Shown piece after piece: positions 25,289 through 34,477 of a stretch of 64,000 nt of DNA. The stretch is taken from contig CADEEA010000002.1 in NCBI GenBank assembly GCA_902826245.1, positions 1 through 64,000 of the forward strand, in the 5' to 3' direction. Source of the DNA: an uncultured Alphaproteobacteria bacterium (GTDB lineage: Bacteria > Pseudomonadota > Alphaproteobacteria > Caulobacterales > Aquidulcibacteraceae). Every line of letters begins with the position of its first letter. The first letter of the stretch is position 1. The notes under the pieces were generated by a model. The model did no database searches, was not told the origin of the DNA, and saw nothing but the letters and a program-made list of their open reading frames with translations. The position numbers and the translations under genes were made by a program.

Positions 25289-26340
25289 GGTTTGCCCCCT
25301 GAAGACGCTGAAGGTTTTGGTTGCATGGCGGCGTAATTGACCGGACGCGCACCGCCGCTTGCGGAAGGAGAATTGCCCCCGCCCGAAGCACCGCCGCCGC
25401 CACGCGAAGCTGGGCGCGCGCCGCCGATTGCGCGGCTCGCGCCGCCTGCAAGCGCACGTGCGCCCCCGACCATGGTCTTGGCTGCGTAATAAGTGGCAAC
25501 GCCGCCGCCGATCGCGGTGACGGCGCCACCGACGCCGGCGCGATAAGCATCGGCGCCAGAGAGATGGGGCTGGCCCGACACGACTTCACTGGCGAGTTGC
25601 GGGCCGAACCATGCGAGCGCCAGCACGGTCAAACCGAACAGCAGCACGTTGAGCGCGCCGCCCGCGTCGAGTGTTAAGGTCGCAGGGAGCGTATTGACGA
25701 AGGTGATCGAGACCGAGGCGATCAGCGCCAGAACGAACAATCGGATAGCGCACCCCGCCACCCAGCCGAGCGGGCGCTCCGCCACCCAGGCTGTGCCGTT
25801 GAAGACGCCCCACGGCAGCGCGACGAACGCGGCGAGGGAGCCGAGCTTGAAGGCGATCAGGGAAACAAAGAGCTGCAGCGCGAGAACGAAAAAGCCGAGT
25901 GCTACAAAGATGGCGGCGAGAAAGATCGTCCCCATCGTGAGCGCGTCGGTGAAGATGTTCATGCCTTCGGCGAGCGCGATGGTCTTGCCGAAGAGTTCGG
26001 TTCCGATCTGGCCGACGCGTCCTGGATTATGGAGATCAGCCATGCTCATCGACGAGCCGCCGGCTTGGAGACCCAATTGCGCTCCCGATTGGACGATCGC
26101 GGTGGAGAGCATGTTCCAATTGTTCACGAGGAACGCGAACAGCCCGACGAACAGCACTTTCCTGAAGAATGGCGCCATCGGCGCTTCACCGGCGAGCGCC
26201 CATTGCGCGCCCGCCAGCGTGATCGAGATCACGATCAGCGCATTCAGGACATAGGTCACATCGCCTTGGATCAGGCCGAAGCCCGAATTGGCGACGCCCA
26301 GGAATTGATCCAGGAACGAATTGATGGATGCAGGATCCAT
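25285..26340 (-). CDS. trbL: Conjugal transfer protein TrbL (VirB6-like)
   Basis: A 351-residue polytopic inner-membrane protein with about six to eight helices between residues 25 and 260, and a Gly/Ser/Ala-rich C-terminal tail, the usual TrbL architecture. 'LDQFLGVANSGFGLIQGDV' begins the conserved N-terminal part. VirB6-type proteins form part of the substrate path across the inner membrane. It lies 9 nt after trbJ. Confidence 0.9.
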   Translation of the reverse strand: MDPASINSFLDQFLGVANSGFGLIQGDVTYVLNALIVISITLAGAQWALAGEAPMAPFFRKVLFVGLFAFLVNNWNMLSTAIVQSGAQLGLQAGGSSMSMADLHNPGRVGQIGTELFGKTIALAEGMNIFTDALTMGTIFLAAIFVALGFFVLALQLFVSLIAFKLGSLAAFVALPWGVFNGTAWVAERPLGWVAGCAIRLFVLALIASVSITFVNTLPATLTLDAGGALNVLLFGLTVLALAWFGPQLASEVVSGQPHLSGADAYRAGVGGAVTAIGGGVATYYAAKTMVGGARALAGGASRAIGGARPASRGGGGASGGGNSPSASGGARPVNYAAMQPKPSASSGGKP

Positions 26341-26349
26341 TGGCTCGCC

Positions 26350-27066
26350 TCAGTGTTCAAACGCCGAGCGCGCGGGCGCGGTCGTCGTCGTCGTTTGGGT
26401 TGGAAAGGCGCGGCGCTGGATTTCGCGGCCGCGTTCTTCGCGCGCAAGCCGCTCCATGCGTTCGGTTTCGAGCGCGCGGCCTTGCGCGATCAAGAGCGCG
26501 TGGATTTCCGCGAGCTGGGATGCCTGGATGCCGAGCAGCTGATTGCCGGCTTGGATGGCGCCGGTCTGGCCTTCGCTGCCGCTGGACGATTGCAAAGCGC
26601 GGTCGATGCGTCCGCGCGTGCTCTCAATCGAGCGCGCGGCATTGGCTTCCGCTTCCATGGCCCGCTGCAGGCTGGCGCGGCTTTCGCGCACCCAGGAATC
26701 GGACTGGCCCAGTATCTGGTCGAGATCAAAATCCTCCCAGGTCTCCGGATAGAGCGTGCGCAGATCTTCGCCGACCTGATGGGCCTCGAAGGCGATGCCC
26801 TGCGCCGTCTCGAACAGAGCCCGTGCTTCGTCGATCGATTGGGTGAGCTCCGGCGAGAGCTGCAACGGGTTCTGCCGCAACATCGCTGCCGCCTGCTCGA
26901 TCTGCTGTACCTGATTGCGTATCTGTTCGAGCGCGCGGGCGGCGGACAGCATATTTTGCGCGTAATTGGTCGGATCATAGACGATGCGCTGCGCTTGCGC
27001 CGGGGACGCAGCCAGCGTCGCGGCCATAGCCGCGCTGGCCAGCAAAGATATGAGTCTACGTTGCAT
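26350..27066 (-). CDS. trbJ: Conjugal transfer protein TrbJ (VirB5-like)
   Basis: A 238-residue secreted protein with a clear signal peptide ('ISLLASAAMAATLAASPAQA'). The mature part is mostly helical/coiled-coil ('NYAQNMLSAARALEQIRNQV', 'QIEQAAAMLRQNP'). TrbJ is the VirB5-like minor pilus component and in RP4 contributes to entry exclusion and pilus formation. ATG at 27066 is preceded by GGGAGAG and lies 11 nt after the trbE stop; the longer frame would overlap trbE and bury the signal peptide. Confidence 0.9.
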   Translation of the reverse strand: MQRRLISLLASAAMAATLAASPAQAQRIVYDPTNYAQNMLSAARALEQIRNQVQQIEQAAAMLRQNPLQLSPELTQSIDEARALFETAQGIAFEAHQVGEDLRTLYPETWEDFDLDQILGQSDSWVRESRASLQRAMEAEANAARSIESTRGRIDRALQSSSGSEGQTGAIQAGNQLLGIQASQLAEIHALLIAQGRALETERMERLAREERGREIQRRAFPTQTTTTTAPARSAFEH

Positions 27067-27077
27067 GGTTCTCTCCC

Positions 27078-29549
27078 TCATTCCGCGGCGACGAGGTCGG
27101 CAGCGGGTTTGATCGGCTGGAATGGCGGTGATGCGGCCACCTTGAATCGGCGCAGCGCATCGGCGGCGTCGCGCAAACCGCGTGCGTCGAGCCAAGCTGG
27201 GGCAAAGCCGCTGGCGCCCCCCTCTTTCAAGACGTGGTCCATCAGCGCGTGATCTTCCGGACGCGAAGCGCCGACGAAAGCGAGAGCCGCGGGACCAAGA
27301 CCCAATTCGAATAGACGGCAGCCATCACGGCTGACGAGGTAATAATCCCGCTTCGGCGTCGCGTTTGCGATCAGCGCGATCTGACGCGCATTCAATCCCA
27401 GGCGCTCATAGAAGGCACGCGAACGCGGCTCACGGGCGCGGTCATTGGGCAGATAGATGCGCGTCAGGCAGGCTTCGATGATGGTCGAGGCGATGGTACT
27501 CGCTTCGACATCGGCCAGTTCTTGGCTCGCGAACACGACAGCGACGTTTTTCTTCCGCAGGGTCTTCAGCCAATCTTGAATCTGCGCGGAAAAGAACGCG
27601 TCCTTCACGAAGAGCCAGGCCTCGTCGAGCACTAGAAGCGTGGGCTTGCCATCAAAGCGGCGCTCCAAGACATGGAAGAGCGCGGCGAGCACCGCTCCCG
27701 CGGCTTGCGGCCGGCGCATCAAATCGTCCATCTCGAACGCCTGGACGGCGCCATATCCAAGCGTTGAATGATCGTGATCCAGAAGCCGCCCGTACGGTCC
27801 CGCATGGGTGAAGGGTTGGAGCGCAGCGCGCACTTCGCCATCTTGCGCCAGCGCCACATAGAGCGTGAGCGTGCGGTCTTCCACCGGACGCGCGGACAAG
27901 ATTTCGAGTGTCCGCCAAAGCTCCGCACGCATCTCCGGGGTGACCGACACGTTGGCGGCGGCGATCAGGCCTGCGATCCAATCGAGCGCCCAGGCACGCT
28001 CTTCCGGCTCATGAATGCACTCGAACGGCTGCAGGCCAAGCGCATGCTCGTCGCCCAGATCGAAGAAATCGCCGCCTAGCCCTAAGAGAATCGCACGCGC
28101 CGAGCGGCCCTTGTCGAACAGATACACTTGCGCATCAGGGTAGCGCAGAAATTGCGCCGCCAAGGTCGCCAACAACACCGATTTGCCGGCGCCGGTCGGG
28201 CCGACGATCATGGTGTGGCCAACATCGCCAACATGAAGATCGAGCCGGAACGGCGTCGCCCCATCGGTCGCCGTCAGCATCAGCGGCGGAGCGTTGAGGT
28301 GATGATTGCGTTCGGGACCGGCCCACACGGCACTGGTCGGCAGAAGATGCGCGAGCGAGGGCGTCATTAAGATCGGCCGGCGCACATCGGCATAAGCGTG
28401 GCCGGGCAGAGACCCAAGCCAGGCTTCGACCGCGTTGACGCTTTCAACTTGAGTGACAAAACCCAAACCGTCCGTCACTTGCTGGATTTGCCGCACCGCT
28501 TCGTTGGCGGCGTCCTCGCTTTGCTCGGCGACGACAATGACCAAAGTGGCGTAGCCGACCGCGATCGCCTCGGCGCCCAAATCCTGCAGCGCCAAATCCG
28601 CATCGGCGGCTTGGTTGGCCGCGTCATTGTCTTGAAGAACGGAGTCTTCCTTGAACACCGCTTCCCGCAGCAAAGTCGGCAAAGACTTGCGTTTGGAGTA
28701 CCAGCGCTTGCGGGTCTTTTCGAGTTCGCGGCGGCCCTCTTCGCGGGCCAGCGGCAAGAAGCGCGTCATCCAGCGATAGGAAATCGCCAAACGATTGACC
28801 GCGTCCAAGAGACCCGGTTCGGTTTCGGTGACAAAACTCCGAACCGAGATGATTTTGAGATGCTTCGAACCAAGCTTGGGCGCGAGACCGCCGAGAAGCG
28901 GCGCGTCGGGCAGCAGCGCATCGAGATGAAACGGCGTCGAGGGAACAGCGACCCGATGCGACCGATCCGAGATGCAATCGTGCAGATAGGTCAGCGTCTC
29001 TTCGTCGGTGAGCCAATGGGCGTGCGGGACTTGTGTCTCCAGCAGCGCCATCAGCTCATCGCACTTTTGGCGATAGCTTTCTAAATGCAGGCTGTAGTCG
29101 ATATCGCCTTTGGCCTCGCCGCCGCCCTCAAACAGAACGCTCTCAAGCTTGCCTTGCCGCTCGGCGGGCGTCAGCCAGGTCAGCGTCAGAAAATATTTGC
29201 TCTCAAACCGCGCGCCCGCGGTTTCGAATACGGCGCGGCGCTCTTCATCGATCAGCCAAGAGAGCCCGTCAGGCCAGGCGCTGTCGGGATAGCCAAGCGC
29301 TGGCGCGCGGCGGGCCTCCATCTGAATGCACCAGCCCGAGCCGAAGCGGCCCAGGACGTTCTGCAGCCGGGCTGTCTTGCCCATGAGTTCGGCAGGCGTT
29401 GAAGAATCAAGGTCGGGCCCGCGAAATTCAAGCGTGCGCTGAAACGCACCGTCCTTGTTGAGGACAATGCCCGGCGCGACGAGCCCTGCCCAAGGCAAAT
29501 AATCGCTGAGCTTGGCGCCGCTCTGTTTATAGGGACGAAGATCAAACAT
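27078..29549 (-). CDS. trbE: Conjugal transfer ATPase TrbE (VirB4-like)
   Basis: An 823-residue ATPase that powers pilus assembly and substrate transfer. The N-terminal CagE/TrbE domain is followed by the nucleotide-binding domain with Walker A 'MIVGPTGAGKSVLLATL' (about residue 455) and Walker B 'TLLVLDEAWLF' (about residue 635), then 'VVFASQELADVE'. The length and motifs are intact, so this component should be functional. It lies 12 nt after trbD. Confidence 0.95.
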   Translation of the reverse strand: MFDLRPYKQSGAKLSDYLPWAGLVAPGIVLNKDGAFQRTLEFRGPDLDSSTPAELMGKTARLQNVLGRFGSGWCIQMEARRAPALGYPDSAWPDGLSWLIDEERRAVFETAGARFESKYFLTLTWLTPAERQGKLESVLFEGGGEAKGDIDYSLHLESYRQKCDELMALLETQVPHAHWLTDEETLTYLHDCISDRSHRVAVPSTPFHLDALLPDAPLLGGLAPKLGSKHLKIISVRSFVTETEPGLLDAVNRLAISYRWMTRFLPLAREEGRRELEKTRKRWYSKRKSLPTLLREAVFKEDSVLQDNDAANQAADADLALQDLGAEAIAVGYATLVIVVAEQSEDAANEAVRQIQQVTDGLGFVTQVESVNAVEAWLGSLPGHAYADVRRPILMTPSLAHLLPTSAVWAGPERNHHLNAPPLMLTATDGATPFRLDLHVGDVGHTMIVGPTGAGKSVLLATLAAQFLRYPDAQVYLFDKGRSARAILLGLGGDFFDLGDEHALGLQPFECIHEPEERAWALDWIAGLIAAANVSVTPEMRAELWRTLEILSARPVEDRTLTLYVALAQDGEVRAALQPFTHAGPYGRLLDHDHSTLGYGAVQAFEMDDLMRRPQAAGAVLAALFHVLERRFDGKPTLLVLDEAWLFVKDAFFSAQIQDWLKTLRKKNVAVVFASQELADVEASTIASTIIEACLTRIYLPNDRAREPRSRAFYERLGLNARQIALIANATPKRDYYLVSRDGCRLFELGLGPAALAFVGASRPEDHALMDHVLKEGGASGFAPAWLDARGLRDAADALRRFKVAASPPFQPIKPAADLVAAE

Positions 29550-29561
29550 GGCTTCCCTCCG

Positions 29562-29825
29562 TCACGTCGCGAAAAAGTGCGGCTTGGCCAGGTGGCGCGG
29601 CCATGTTTCCAAGAACCAGGGATCGCGCGCGGCTGCCCAAGCAGCCGCGCCCTGCAACACCGCCCAGAGCGGAAAGGCGATGAGAGGCTGCTGCAGCCCA
29701 AAGCCGACCGCCGCACCGATGGTGGCGTTCAAAATGGCGAAGGCGCGCGGCACGCCGCCCATCAGGATGGGACGCGTCAGCGAGGTGCGCAGAGGCACGC
29801 GATATCCTTCCGGCTCTTCGTCCAT
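29562..29825 (-). CDS. trbD: Conjugal transfer protein TrbD (VirB3-like)
   Basis: An 87-residue inner-membrane protein with two close hydrophobic segments ('AFAILNATIGAAVGFGL' and 'LIAFPLWAVLQGAAAWAA') after a 'YRVPLRTSLTRPILMGGVPR' entry, the VirB3/TrbD pattern. Its ATG is preceded by GGGAG. It lies between trbC and trbE. Confidence 0.9.
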   Translation of the reverse strand: MDEEPEGYRVPLRTSLTRPILMGGVPRAFAILNATIGAAVGFGLQQPLIAFPLWAVLQGAAAWAAARDPWFLETWPRHLAKPHFFAT

Positions 29826-29888
29826 GACGAAGGCTCCCTTCTGTTTAGAGTGTCGGAATGCGGCGACCGCCGCGGGCGGATCAGATCG

Positions 29889-30206
29889 TCAGAGCACTGC
29901 ACCGCCGGCGAAGCCGAAAAAGTCGAGGAAGAACGTCGCCGCGCCAAAGGCGACGGAAATGCCCAAAGCCACGATCATGAGTTTCTGCAAGCCGCCACCG
30001 CTTTGCGAGAAGGCAAAGCCAATGCCTGTCAGCACGATGGCGATCACCGCCGCCGCGCGTGCGACAGGCCCGGTGATCGAGTCCACGATCTGCTCAAGCG
30101 GCCCTTCCCAGGGCATGCCGGAGCCCGACGCATAAGCCGGCGTTGCGATAGCGAGCGCAATGATCGCGAGTGCGGCCGCGCCTTTCCAATTTTGCTGTTT
30201 TCCCAT
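29889..30206 (-). CDS. trbC: Conjugal transfer pilin TrbC (VirB2-like)
   Basis: A 105-residue pilin precursor: signal peptide ('ALAIIALAIATPAYASG'), then two hydrophobic helices ('ARAAAVIAIVLTGIGFAF' and 'LMIVALGISVAFGAATFFL') separated by a 'SQSGGGLQK' loop, as in VirB2/TrbC major pilins. A strong GGAGAAGGGG purine stretch precedes its ATG, which fits a high-copy product. Confidence 0.9.
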   Translation of the reverse strand: MGKQQNWKGAAALAIIALAIATPAYASGSGMPWEGPLEQIVDSITGPVARAAAVIAIVLTGIGFAFSQSGGGLQKLMIVALGISVAFGAATFFLDFFGFAGGAVL

Positions 30207-30298
30207 GTCCCCTTCTCCATCAGCATCAGCGCGATCTGCGCTTTAAGTTGTTGATTTTACTAACATTTTCACGCTTAGATTGCAACGAGGATTCGTGC
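30207..30298 (-). promoter_or_regulatory. AT-rich spacer before trbC; possible internal promoter
   Basis: This 92-bp gap between trbB and trbC is clearly more AT-rich than its surroundings. On the minus strand it holds TTGCAA and downstream TTAGTAAAAT-type sequence upstream of the purine-rich trbC ribosome binding site. Extra transcription of the pilin gene is plausible. The assignment is by eye. Confidence 0.3.
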
Positions 30299-31258
30299 TT
30301 AATGCTCCATCTTTTCAATGACGTAGCCGTCAGCGTTGGCGCCGGTGACGCGCACGATGTTTTGGATGGCGCGACCACGCTCCGTGCGTGAAATGAAGAC
30401 GACGAGATCAACGGTCGCGGCGATCAAGCGTTTCGGCGGAGACGCCACAACTTCCATCGCCAGATCTTCCAAACGCGACAGCGCATCGGTCGCGGAATTC
30501 GCATGCAAGGTCAGCAGGCCGCCGGGATGACCGGTGTTCCACGCCTTCAGCACTTCGAGTGCTGCACCGTCGCGCACTTCGCCGACGACGATGCGGTCAG
30601 GTCGAAGCCGCAGCGTCATCTGCACCAGATCACGCATAGTGATTGCGGGTTCGCTGCGCTTGGTCAGCAGCTGCACGCAATTGGGCGAAGCACATTGCAG
30701 CTCGGCGGTGTCTTCCAGAATGAGCACGCGCGCATTGTGAAAAGCGTCTTCCGCCAACAGCGCATTGAGCAAGGTGGTCTTGCCCGACCCCGTGCCGCCG
30801 GCGACGACAATGTTATTTTTGGCTTTCACCGCCTCAACGAGGAGCGCCGCTTGAGTGGGTGACGCGACGCCATCGCGTACATAATCGGCCAACGTGTAGA
30901 TGACATTTGGCCGTTTGCGGATCGACAGCACCGGCGCCTCGACCAGAGGCGGCAGAACGGCCTGAATCCGAGCGGCAGAGTCCGGCAGAATGGTCGCGAG
31001 CGACGGTCGATCCACGCCGATCGTTTCACCGGCCTCGTGCGCCAACAACCGCACAGCCGTTTCACAATCGTGTGCGGAGAGGCGATGCTCGGTGCGTTTG
31101 AGACCCCGCCCCACGCGATCAAGCCACACCCAGCCATCGGCATTGACAAGCGCCTCGACCACGTCAGGTGCGGCCAACGCTTCCGCGATCGCTGGCCCAA
31201 GCGCGCGCGTCAGCGCCGAACGCCGCCGCGCGGCGCCGATGGTGTGAGCCCCCATCAA
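30299..31258 (-). CDS. trbB: Conjugal transfer ATPase TrbB (VirB11-like)
   Basis: A 319-residue hexameric secretion ATPase. The C-terminal RecA-like domain shows Walker A 'VVAGGTGSGKTTLLNALL', the Asp box 'LILEDTAELQC', Walker B-like 'PDRIVVGEVRDGAALE' and the His box 'TGHPGGLLTLHANSA'. It starts by overlapping the ribbon-helix-helix gene (4 nt). It is intact in length compared with TrbB of related ICEs. Confidence 0.95.
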   Translation of the reverse strand: MMGAHTIGAARRRSALTRALGPAIAEALAAPDVVEALVNADGWVWLDRVGRGLKRTEHRLSAHDCETAVRLLAHEAGETIGVDRPSLATILPDSAARIQAVLPPLVEAPVLSIRKRPNVIYTLADYVRDGVASPTQAALLVEAVKAKNNIVVAGGTGSGKTTLLNALLAEDAFHNARVLILEDTAELQCASPNCVQLLTKRSEPAITMRDLVQMTLRLRPDRIVVGEVRDGAALEVLKAWNTGHPGGLLTLHANSATDALSRLEDLAMEVVASPPKRLIAATVDLVVFISRTERGRAIQNIVRVTGANADGYVIEKMEH

Positions 31259-31722
31259 GGTGCTGCCTCTGCGGATTCCGCGTCGTGGCCATTCTCGGCG
31301 TGACCATTGCCGTTGGGTGCGCCGAACACTTCCTCTGCGATGGAACGCCCCGGCGTCAGCCCCTTCATCAGAAGATCAAGAAAGCGGCTGAAGCGCGCCT
31401 CAGCACTGGCCGCGGCGCTGTCGGCCAGGTCTTCCGGAATCGGCGGATTGTGTTCGAGCCAGATGCGGACGAACAGCAGCACGCATTCCTTCATCAGTGC
31501 TTGGTCGCGGAGGATCTTATCGACGCGCGCTTCGAGGCGGCCCAGTTGGCGCCGATCCGTGTCGCGCCCCGCGCTGGCCGGACCCGCCGCGAACGAGGCA
31601 AAGCGCGTGCGGATCGCTTCCGCGATAACCGACGATTCCGAACGCCCTTGCGCGCGGGCGACGCGGGCAATGTCGCGCGCCAGGTCAGGCTCGACATAGG
31701 CTTTGACCGCAATCGTTGACAT
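31255..31722 (-). CDS. Ribbon-helix-helix (CopG-like) DNA-binding protein
   Basis: A 155-residue protein with an N-terminal ribbon-helix-helix ('STIAVKAYVEPDLARDI', 'GRSESSVIAEAIRTRF') and a helical C-terminal part. Tn4371-like ICEs carry such a gene between traG and trbB, where it is thought to regulate or assist transfer. ATG at 31722 was chosen; the longer frame only runs into traG. It lies 5 nt after traG. Confidence 0.85.
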   Translation of the reverse strand: MSTIAVKAYVEPDLARDIARVARAQGRSESSVIAEAIRTRFASFAAGPASAGRDTDRRQLGRLEARVDKILRDQALMKECVLLFVRIWLEHNPPIPEDLADSAAASAEARFSRFLDLLMKGLTPGRSIAEEVFGAPNGNGHAENGHDAESAEAAP

Positions 31723-31726
31723 GGGG

Positions 31727-32494
31727 CTACACTCCGAGACGCCGGGACGGCGCGTCATTGGTTTCAGCTTGAGGTTTTTGACTGGGCGCAGCAGGCGTCG
31801 CCGGCTGGGAGGTACGCAGACCTGCCAACGCCTGTTCTGAAATCGACAGCGGCGCCTCGAAGAGATCGGCCTGGGGACGCGGCGTCTCCACCCGGATAGC
31901 GCCCTTCTTGTCTTTGGCCAGCCGGCCAAGCGGGGCGACATTCTCCCAATCGTGCGACGTCGTCAGCTTCACGCGCGTCCGCGACGCGGGCAGCATGCGC
32001 TTGGCGAAGATCGGCTCGCGGTCGAATTTGAGCTTCTTGCAACGAATGGGCTTGGCGCCAGCCACGAAAATCAATTGCTCGTCGCGCGGCAATTGCCGGA
32101 CATCGCCCGGCAGCATCAGCGGACGGCGCTCCTCGCGATAGGTGACGGCGCCCTTGTGCGGGCCGAACAACGAGCGTGGACGCTGTTCGCTTTCCTGAGG
32201 GCGAACCTCCCAGACTTCGCCGGCCATTTCGGAAATGCGTTTAGCGCTTTCATTGTCGGTGGCCGCGAATGCGGTCACTACATGACAGTTGTCGACGATG
32301 ACGTTGTCGCGGCCATAAGCGCGAATGATGTGATTGGGACTTTGGCAGACGAGATAGGCCTTGATCCCATACCCCGCCATCGCGCCCATCGCAGTCTCGA
32401 AAAATTTCTGCCGCCCAAACAACGGAAACTCATCGAGCACCAGCAACAGCGTGCGCAGTTTGCGGCGCGGCGCGGAAGATGAGCCATCACGCAT
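31727..32494 (-). pseudogene. traG: TraG/VirD4 coupling protein, C-terminal part of a split gene
   Basis: This 255-codon frame encodes the second half of TraG: Walker B 'RTLLLVLDEFPLFGRQKFFE' (in pieces), 'AYLVCQSPNHIIRAYG' and 'DERVVTAFAATDNESAKRI'-type sequence, then the C-terminal tail. It starts with ATG at 32494 inside the last codons of the N-terminal frame (ATGCGTGA overlap). An intact TraG would read straight through. The frames can be joined by a 2-nt insertion or a +1 shift at the UGA. Either the gene is inactivated, or the two halves are made separately by coupled re-initiation. Confidence 0.8.
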
Positions 32495-33758
32495 GGGTTT
32501 GGCTCTCCATGAGGGTTCGGGTGATTTGATTGAGGACGAGCCGCATCAGCGGCATCAAGCGCGTGATGTCCGACGGGGGTGGCTGCAGATAGAGCGTGAC
32601 CGGCCGCTCATGGCACATGAGGTCAGCGATGCGGAAATCGGAGGTCGCTGTTTTCTGCGCTACAATCGGATCGGCGAACACGCCAAAGAAACTCTCAGCC
32701 GTCGCCTGTATGCCCGATTGCATGCGCTCCTCGCCGGAGAGAAAGCTCTCGGCTGCGTGCAACACTTCAGGATGGACCTCCGGATGACCCGTTGCGGGAT
32801 TGCGCCGGTGCAAGGTCGTGCGCATCTCTTCAGCGGTTCGGCGCATGTCGCGCAGTTTCTCGCGGACGGTTGCGAGGTTCTTGCGCGCCAACGGCTCAGC
32901 ATAGAGCACGTGCAGGATGACGCCGACAATGATGTCCTTGCCCTTGCGCTCCCAGAAGTCGCTGGCGCCACCCTCGCCCGGCGGATCGGCAATGATCTCG
33001 GCGATGTTTTGCACATCACGCACCTCGTTCGGACCGCGGCGCACTTCGAACAGGATATTGAAACAACCGGAATCCTCGCGCGTCGGCGCGAAATAGATCA
33101 CGGGACCGAGTTTTTCACGCCACCCCGCCGTGCCCGGAAAGCCATGGCGGTCGTCGCCAAAGGCGAGTTCGCCCTTGACGTCGAACACAAGCGCCGAGCC
33201 AGCCCAGGCTTGCAGCGTCGGCACGACATGACCGCGCCCCTTGCCCGAGCGTGAGGCGCCGATCAGCAATTGATGTTCTGGCCCGTCACAGCAGAGGATT
33301 TCGCCGTCGAGCATGCCAAGCACCGTGCCGCTCTTGGCGAAGAGCCCCGCGGCTTCCGCGTCGGCGAAATTGCCCCATCCGGCTTCGCCAAACGGCTTGA
33401 GTCGCAGCCGACTGCGGAAGACTGCGACCGCCACGAGCACCGCGCAGGCAAGGCCGCCCATGAGAATGAGGTGCGCCACAGCGAAGGGCTTGGGAAATTC
33501 GTCAGCCCAGTCGCGCGACCAAGCCAAAACCGCCCAGGGCGGATAGATCTTGGCGGCCCCCGCCGAGACCAGCGGCGAACCCAATGCGGCTTGGTTATCG
33601 AAGGCGCCAGCAAGAAATTGCGTCGCTGCCCAGGGACCAGCAATACCCGCAACCGCGACAAGGCAGATCGCCAGCGCCGCCGCGCCCGCCTTCGCACTCA
33701 TCGAGGCCGCAATTGCCGTCATCGCCGACTGCGCTCCGCCATCCATGCGGACCGCCAA
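32487..33758 (-). pseudogene. traG: TraG/VirD4 coupling protein, N-terminal part of a split gene
   Basis: These 423 codons encode the membrane-anchored first half of the conjugative coupling protein. Two membrane helices (about 20-42 and 87-107) precede the start of the ATPase domain with Walker A-like 'LLIGASRSGKGRGHVVPTL' and 'SALVFDVKGEL'. It ends prematurely with '...MESQTHA' and UGA at 32487. The start is TTG at 33758 or the ATG at 33746. N plus C halves total about 678 residues, the expected TraG length. Without a full-length product the Walker A and B motifs are on separate chains. Confidence 0.8.
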
Positions 33759-33807
33759 CGACGCGAACCACTGCGATTAGCGATCGCAAGGCGCGCGCCT
33801 AAAGTTT

Positions 33808-33854
33808 GCCAAACATCTTTCGGCAGTGGGGGCATTTGCCGAACATTGTTCGGC
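33808..33854. promoter_or_regulatory. Palindromic operator pair upstream of traG/trb operon
   Basis: GCCGAACATTGTTCGGC at 33838-33854 is a perfect 8-1-8 palindrome. A degenerate copy, GCCAAACATCTTTCGGC, lies at 33808-33824 with its centre exactly 30 bp (about three helical turns) away. The pair sits 50-100 bp upstream of the traG start, so a dimeric regulator of conjugation genes is likely to bind there. The regulator is not identified. Confidence 0.6.
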
Positions 33855-33894
33855 GTACGCGGGACAGTGTTCCAGAGTGGCTCAGGCTGGGCAA

Positions 33895-34431
33895 TCAGGG
33901 CTCTTCTGACGCCTGATCGGCGCGCCAATTGATCAACGCGCGGATCGGCGGGTCGCGGTAGGGCTTGATCTCTTCCACAACGAGTTGGGTTTCGAATGTG
34001 ATGACGCGGAGCCCCAGTTTCTCGATGACGCCCTCAGTCCAAGCGACCGAGTCGCGCGACGCCAAGCGCAGCAGATATGCGCCTGGGCTCCCCATTCTCT
34101 TCGCGCCAAGGACGCCCGGCGAGAACTTCAAAGCCGACTCGAAATGCCGGAAACCGGCGGGAAGGGTCGAACGCAATTCGAGTCTGGCGACCACATCGAT
34201 ATCAGCGCCCAGCATGCAGGGGGCGATCACGGCTCGATACCCCAGGATAAACCCATCGCGCTCAAGCCGCTTCACCCGCTCCCAGGCCGAACTGGCGGTG
34301 AGGCCCACCGCCTTAGCCAAGGCGCGATGGGTTTTCCGCGCGTCCTGCTGCAAGAGCTCCAAAATTCTTCGATCCGTGCGGTCGATCGATCTTGCAGCCA
34401 ACCTTGTGCGCTCGTTTCGAATGTCACTCAC
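33895..34431 (-). CDS. Lrp/AsnC-family transcriptional regulator
   Basis: A 178-residue regulator: N-terminal AsnC helix-turn-helix ('DRTDRRILELLQQDARKTHR', 'GLTASSAWERVKRLERDGFI') and a C-terminal ligand/oligomerisation (RAM) domain ('DIDVVARLELRSTLP', 'AYLLRLASRDS'). GTG at 34431 was preferred because GAGAGGG precedes it. It marks the start of the cargo block next to the conjugation operator. Its targets are unknown; the efflux operon or its own promoter are candidates. Confidence 0.85.
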   Translation of the reverse strand: MSDIRNERTRLAARSIDRTDRRILELLQQDARKTHRALAKAVGLTASSAWERVKRLERDGFILGYRAVIAPCMLGADIDVVARLELRSTLPAGFRHFESALKFSPGVLGAKRMGSPGAYLLRLASRDSVAWTEGVIEKLGLRVITFETQLVVEEIKPYRDPPIRALINWRADQASEEP

Positions 34432-34477
34432 GGGCCCTCTCGTTTCAGCAACCAAGAACGGAGCGTTGGGGAGCGGA

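Noticed and set aside
26029..27252. 407-codon plus-strand frame across trbL and trbJ
   Set aside because: Antisense to conserved conjugation genes; no recognisable protein features beyond composition.
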